This document shows, piece after piece, positions 12,140 to 13,442 of a stretch of 13,442 nt of DNA (its first letter is position 1; each line of letters begins with the position of its first letter). A program made the translations under genes and the position numbers. Location: NCBI RefSeq assembly GCF_000721105.1, contig NZ_JOEV01000088.1:1-13442 (forward strand), written 5' to 3'. This stretch comes from Streptomyces cellulosae (GTDB taxonomy: Bacteria; Actinomycetota; Actinomycetes; Streptomycetales; Streptomycetaceae). Under the pieces are notes generated by a model. That model was not told the origin of the DNA, searched no databases, and saw only the letters and a program-made list of their open reading frames with translations.

Positions 12140-13156
12140 CTACGCATCAGCTGACCCCCACCAATCGCGCGCCGCCCTCGCCTGTACCCGTGCGCGGTAC
12201 TCCATGGGCGACACTCCGTACGCGCGCCGGAAGGCTCGCCCGAAGTCGGAGGCGCGGACCATCCCCCAGCGCGTGGCGATGGTATGGACGGGCGTGGAGC
12301 CGAGGTTGGGGTCCGCCAGGTCGCGTCGGGCGCCCTCGAGGCGCAGGTCGCGGATCCAGCCCGCGACCGTCTCACCGGGAGTGTCCTCCTTGAAGATCTG
12401 GTGCAGGTAGCTCAGCGAGATGTGATGCGCGGTGGCTATCACGGGCGGTGACAGCTCGGGGTCGTGCAGGTTCTGGCGGATGAATGTCCGTACGCGCGTC
12501 GCCAACGCCCGCTGGCGGGTTTCCGGCGGCAGCGCGTCCTCCGCCTCCAGCACCTGCGCGAACCAGGCGGACAACAGGTCGATCAAAACGGTGCCGAGGC
12601 GGGGCGCGTCGGACGGCTTAAGGACGTCGGCCTGCTGCTCCAGACCGGTGAGGAAGCCCGTCAGCAGGGCACCCACCCCCTCCCGCCCCGGCAGCCGCCG
12701 CCCCAGCAGCTGCTGGATGCGGGCAGACGGCAGAGGCACCAGTGCCTTGGGGAAGTCCACGCCCACCCCCCTGTTCACCTGGCGGACCGCGTCGGCGGGC
12801 AGGTGCACTTCGTACGGCCGCGACGTGTCGCTCACCCACAAATCGCTCGGCCCGTACGCCTCGGCCCGCCCCACATGCTCGAACCCCAGCCCGCCGCCGA
12901 GCACCAGCGACAGGTGGTACATCTCCGGATCGGACTGCCGCACCAGCTTCTCGGTACGCCGAAACCCCGTCGGCAGGTGCGCCGTCGGCCACACCAGCAC
13001 CGGGCCCAGCTCCAGCAGCCGCTGTTCCGCCCAGAAGTCATCGGCGAACTGGCTGCTCATGTGACTGGGCGCGATCGCCCGGTGCATCAACTCGCACCAG
13101 TACTCGAACCGGTGCTCCTTGGGCACGTCGTCGCTCCTGAAGACCGTTCCGATCAT
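12140..13156 (-). CDS. AraC-family transcriptional regulator (338 aa)
   Basis: A DNA-binding regulator of the Streptomyces AraC type. ATG 13156 (MIGTVFRSDDVP) is chosen because relatives begin there; the open frame to 13387 adds unrelated sequence. The ribosome binding site is weak. Residues 1-200 form the AraC-type ligand/dimer domain (FEYWCELMHRAIAP, then SDPEMYHLSLVLGG and SDTSRPYEV). Residues 215-325 hold two helix-turn-helix units: IATAHHISLSYLHQIFKE (240-257) and VHTIATRWGMVRASDFGRAF (290-309). The family end signature AFRRAYGVSPMEYR lies at 308-321. The inducer is unknown and no target gene adjoins it in this window, though a divergent frame begins near 13230. It looks intact. Confidence 0.94.
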   Translation of the reverse strand: MIGTVFRSDDVPKEHRFEYWCELMHRAIAPSHMSSQFADDFWAEQRLLELGPVLVWPTAHLPTGFRRTEKLVRQSDPEMYHLSLVLGGGLGFEHVGRAEAYGPSDLWVSDTSRPYEVHLPADAVRQVNRGVGVDFPKALVPLPSARIQQLLGRRLPGREGVGALLTGFLTGLEQQADVLKPSDAPRLGTVLIDLLSAWFAQVLEAEDALPPETRQRALATRVRTFIRQNLHDPELSPPVIATAHHISLSYLHQIFKEDTPGETVAGWIRDLRLEGARRDLADPNLGSTPVHTIATRWGMVRASDFGRAFRRAYGVSPMEYRARVQARAARDWWGSADA

Positions 13157-13229
13157 GCCGGGGTCAGTCCTGAGCGGCGTACGGGCGAAGTCCGCCCAAG
13201 CAGTAGGGCATAGAGGGAGTTGGGGGTCG

Positions 13230-13442
13230 ATGGTGTTCTTGGAGCCCCGGATGCGCTGCATCCCGCGGGGCCCCAGCATCGGTCTCCCGCACATCCACAT
13301 CGAGGACCAGGGCAAAAGGCCCGGTCTCCTGCTCATCGAAGTCAACAACGGCGGACAACACGCCCGCCCTCCTCGGATTTCCGGCATGAAACGACCGCCA
13401 CTACGATACCGCTCGCCAGCTGATCGACCCCGCCACCGACTA
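13230..13442 (+). CDS. possible partial gene divergent from the AraC regulator
   Basis: ATG 13230 follows a GGGAG/TGGGGG purine run and opens a frame with no stop before the window edge (71 codons). Its first 45 codons (MVFLEPRMRCIPRGPS, then HIHIEDQGKRPGLLLIEV) have high third-position GC and protein-like composition. After about 13365 the quality drops. The opposite strand is also open here (13361-13164) but has poorer codon bias. I do not recognise a family. It could be a target of the AraC regulator, or not a gene at all. Confidence 0.25.
   Translation, partial: MVFLEPRMRCIPRGPSIGLPHIHIEDQGKRPGLLLIEVNNGGQHARPPRISGMKRPPLRYRSPADRPRHRL

Noticed and set aside
12464..13213. 249-codon + strand frame in the AraC region
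   Set aside because: It is Gln/His/Arg/Pro-rich antisense of a well-supported regulator gene.

Overview
The window is the left end of a linear Streptomyces replicon, either a chromosome arm or a linear plasmid. Four things support this: very high GC with strong GC bias at third codon positions, an archetypal Streptomyces telomere starting at base 1 (only the first few terminal bases seem to be missing), a telomere-adjacent helicase-like gene, and the tap-tpg pair that encodes telomere end-patching proteins.

Layout. Bases 1-305 are the packed palindromes of the telomere, followed by about 210 bases of leader. On the + strand come an unrecognised conserved gene (518-1534) and, overlapping it by four bases, a TtrA-like SF2 helicase gene (1531-4331). 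The helicase is broken: its reading frame changes near 2737-2751 and motifs V and VI are absent, so part of the second RecA-like domain has been lost. A further + strand gene of unknown function (4484-5425) sits between two inverted copies of a 30-bp bipartite sequence. On the - strand, tap (8410-6146) and tpg (6133-5576) form an operon, with two near-identical 17-bp operator-like repeats just upstream of tap.

Bases 8500-11160 are a zone of mobile-element debris. It holds a small open frame and a TniQ-like gene remnant with an internal deletion and a frameshift, a cluster of GCTCAG/CTGAGC repeats, a coiled-coil plus winged-helix type small protein gene, an IS5-family transposase gene in convergent orientation, and a large hairpin. 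Next come a small secreted cysteine-containing protein gene (- strand, 11554-11159), about 585 bases with no recognisable gene, and an AraC-type regulator gene (- strand, 13156-12140). A possible partial open frame runs off the right edge.

How the parts work together. Replication of a linear Streptomyces replicon leaves 3' single-stranded ends that fold through the telomeric palindromes. Tap binds these ends and recruits Tpg, which primes the fill-in and stays covalently attached to the 5' end. The substrate (telomere) and both trans-acting proteins lie within 8.4 kb here. The most interesting reading of this window is that the C-terminal half of Tap carries, in the right order and at plausible spacing, diverged versions of motifs A, B and C of a family B DNA polymerase, with the motif A aspartate, the motif B lysine and one motif C aspartate kept.
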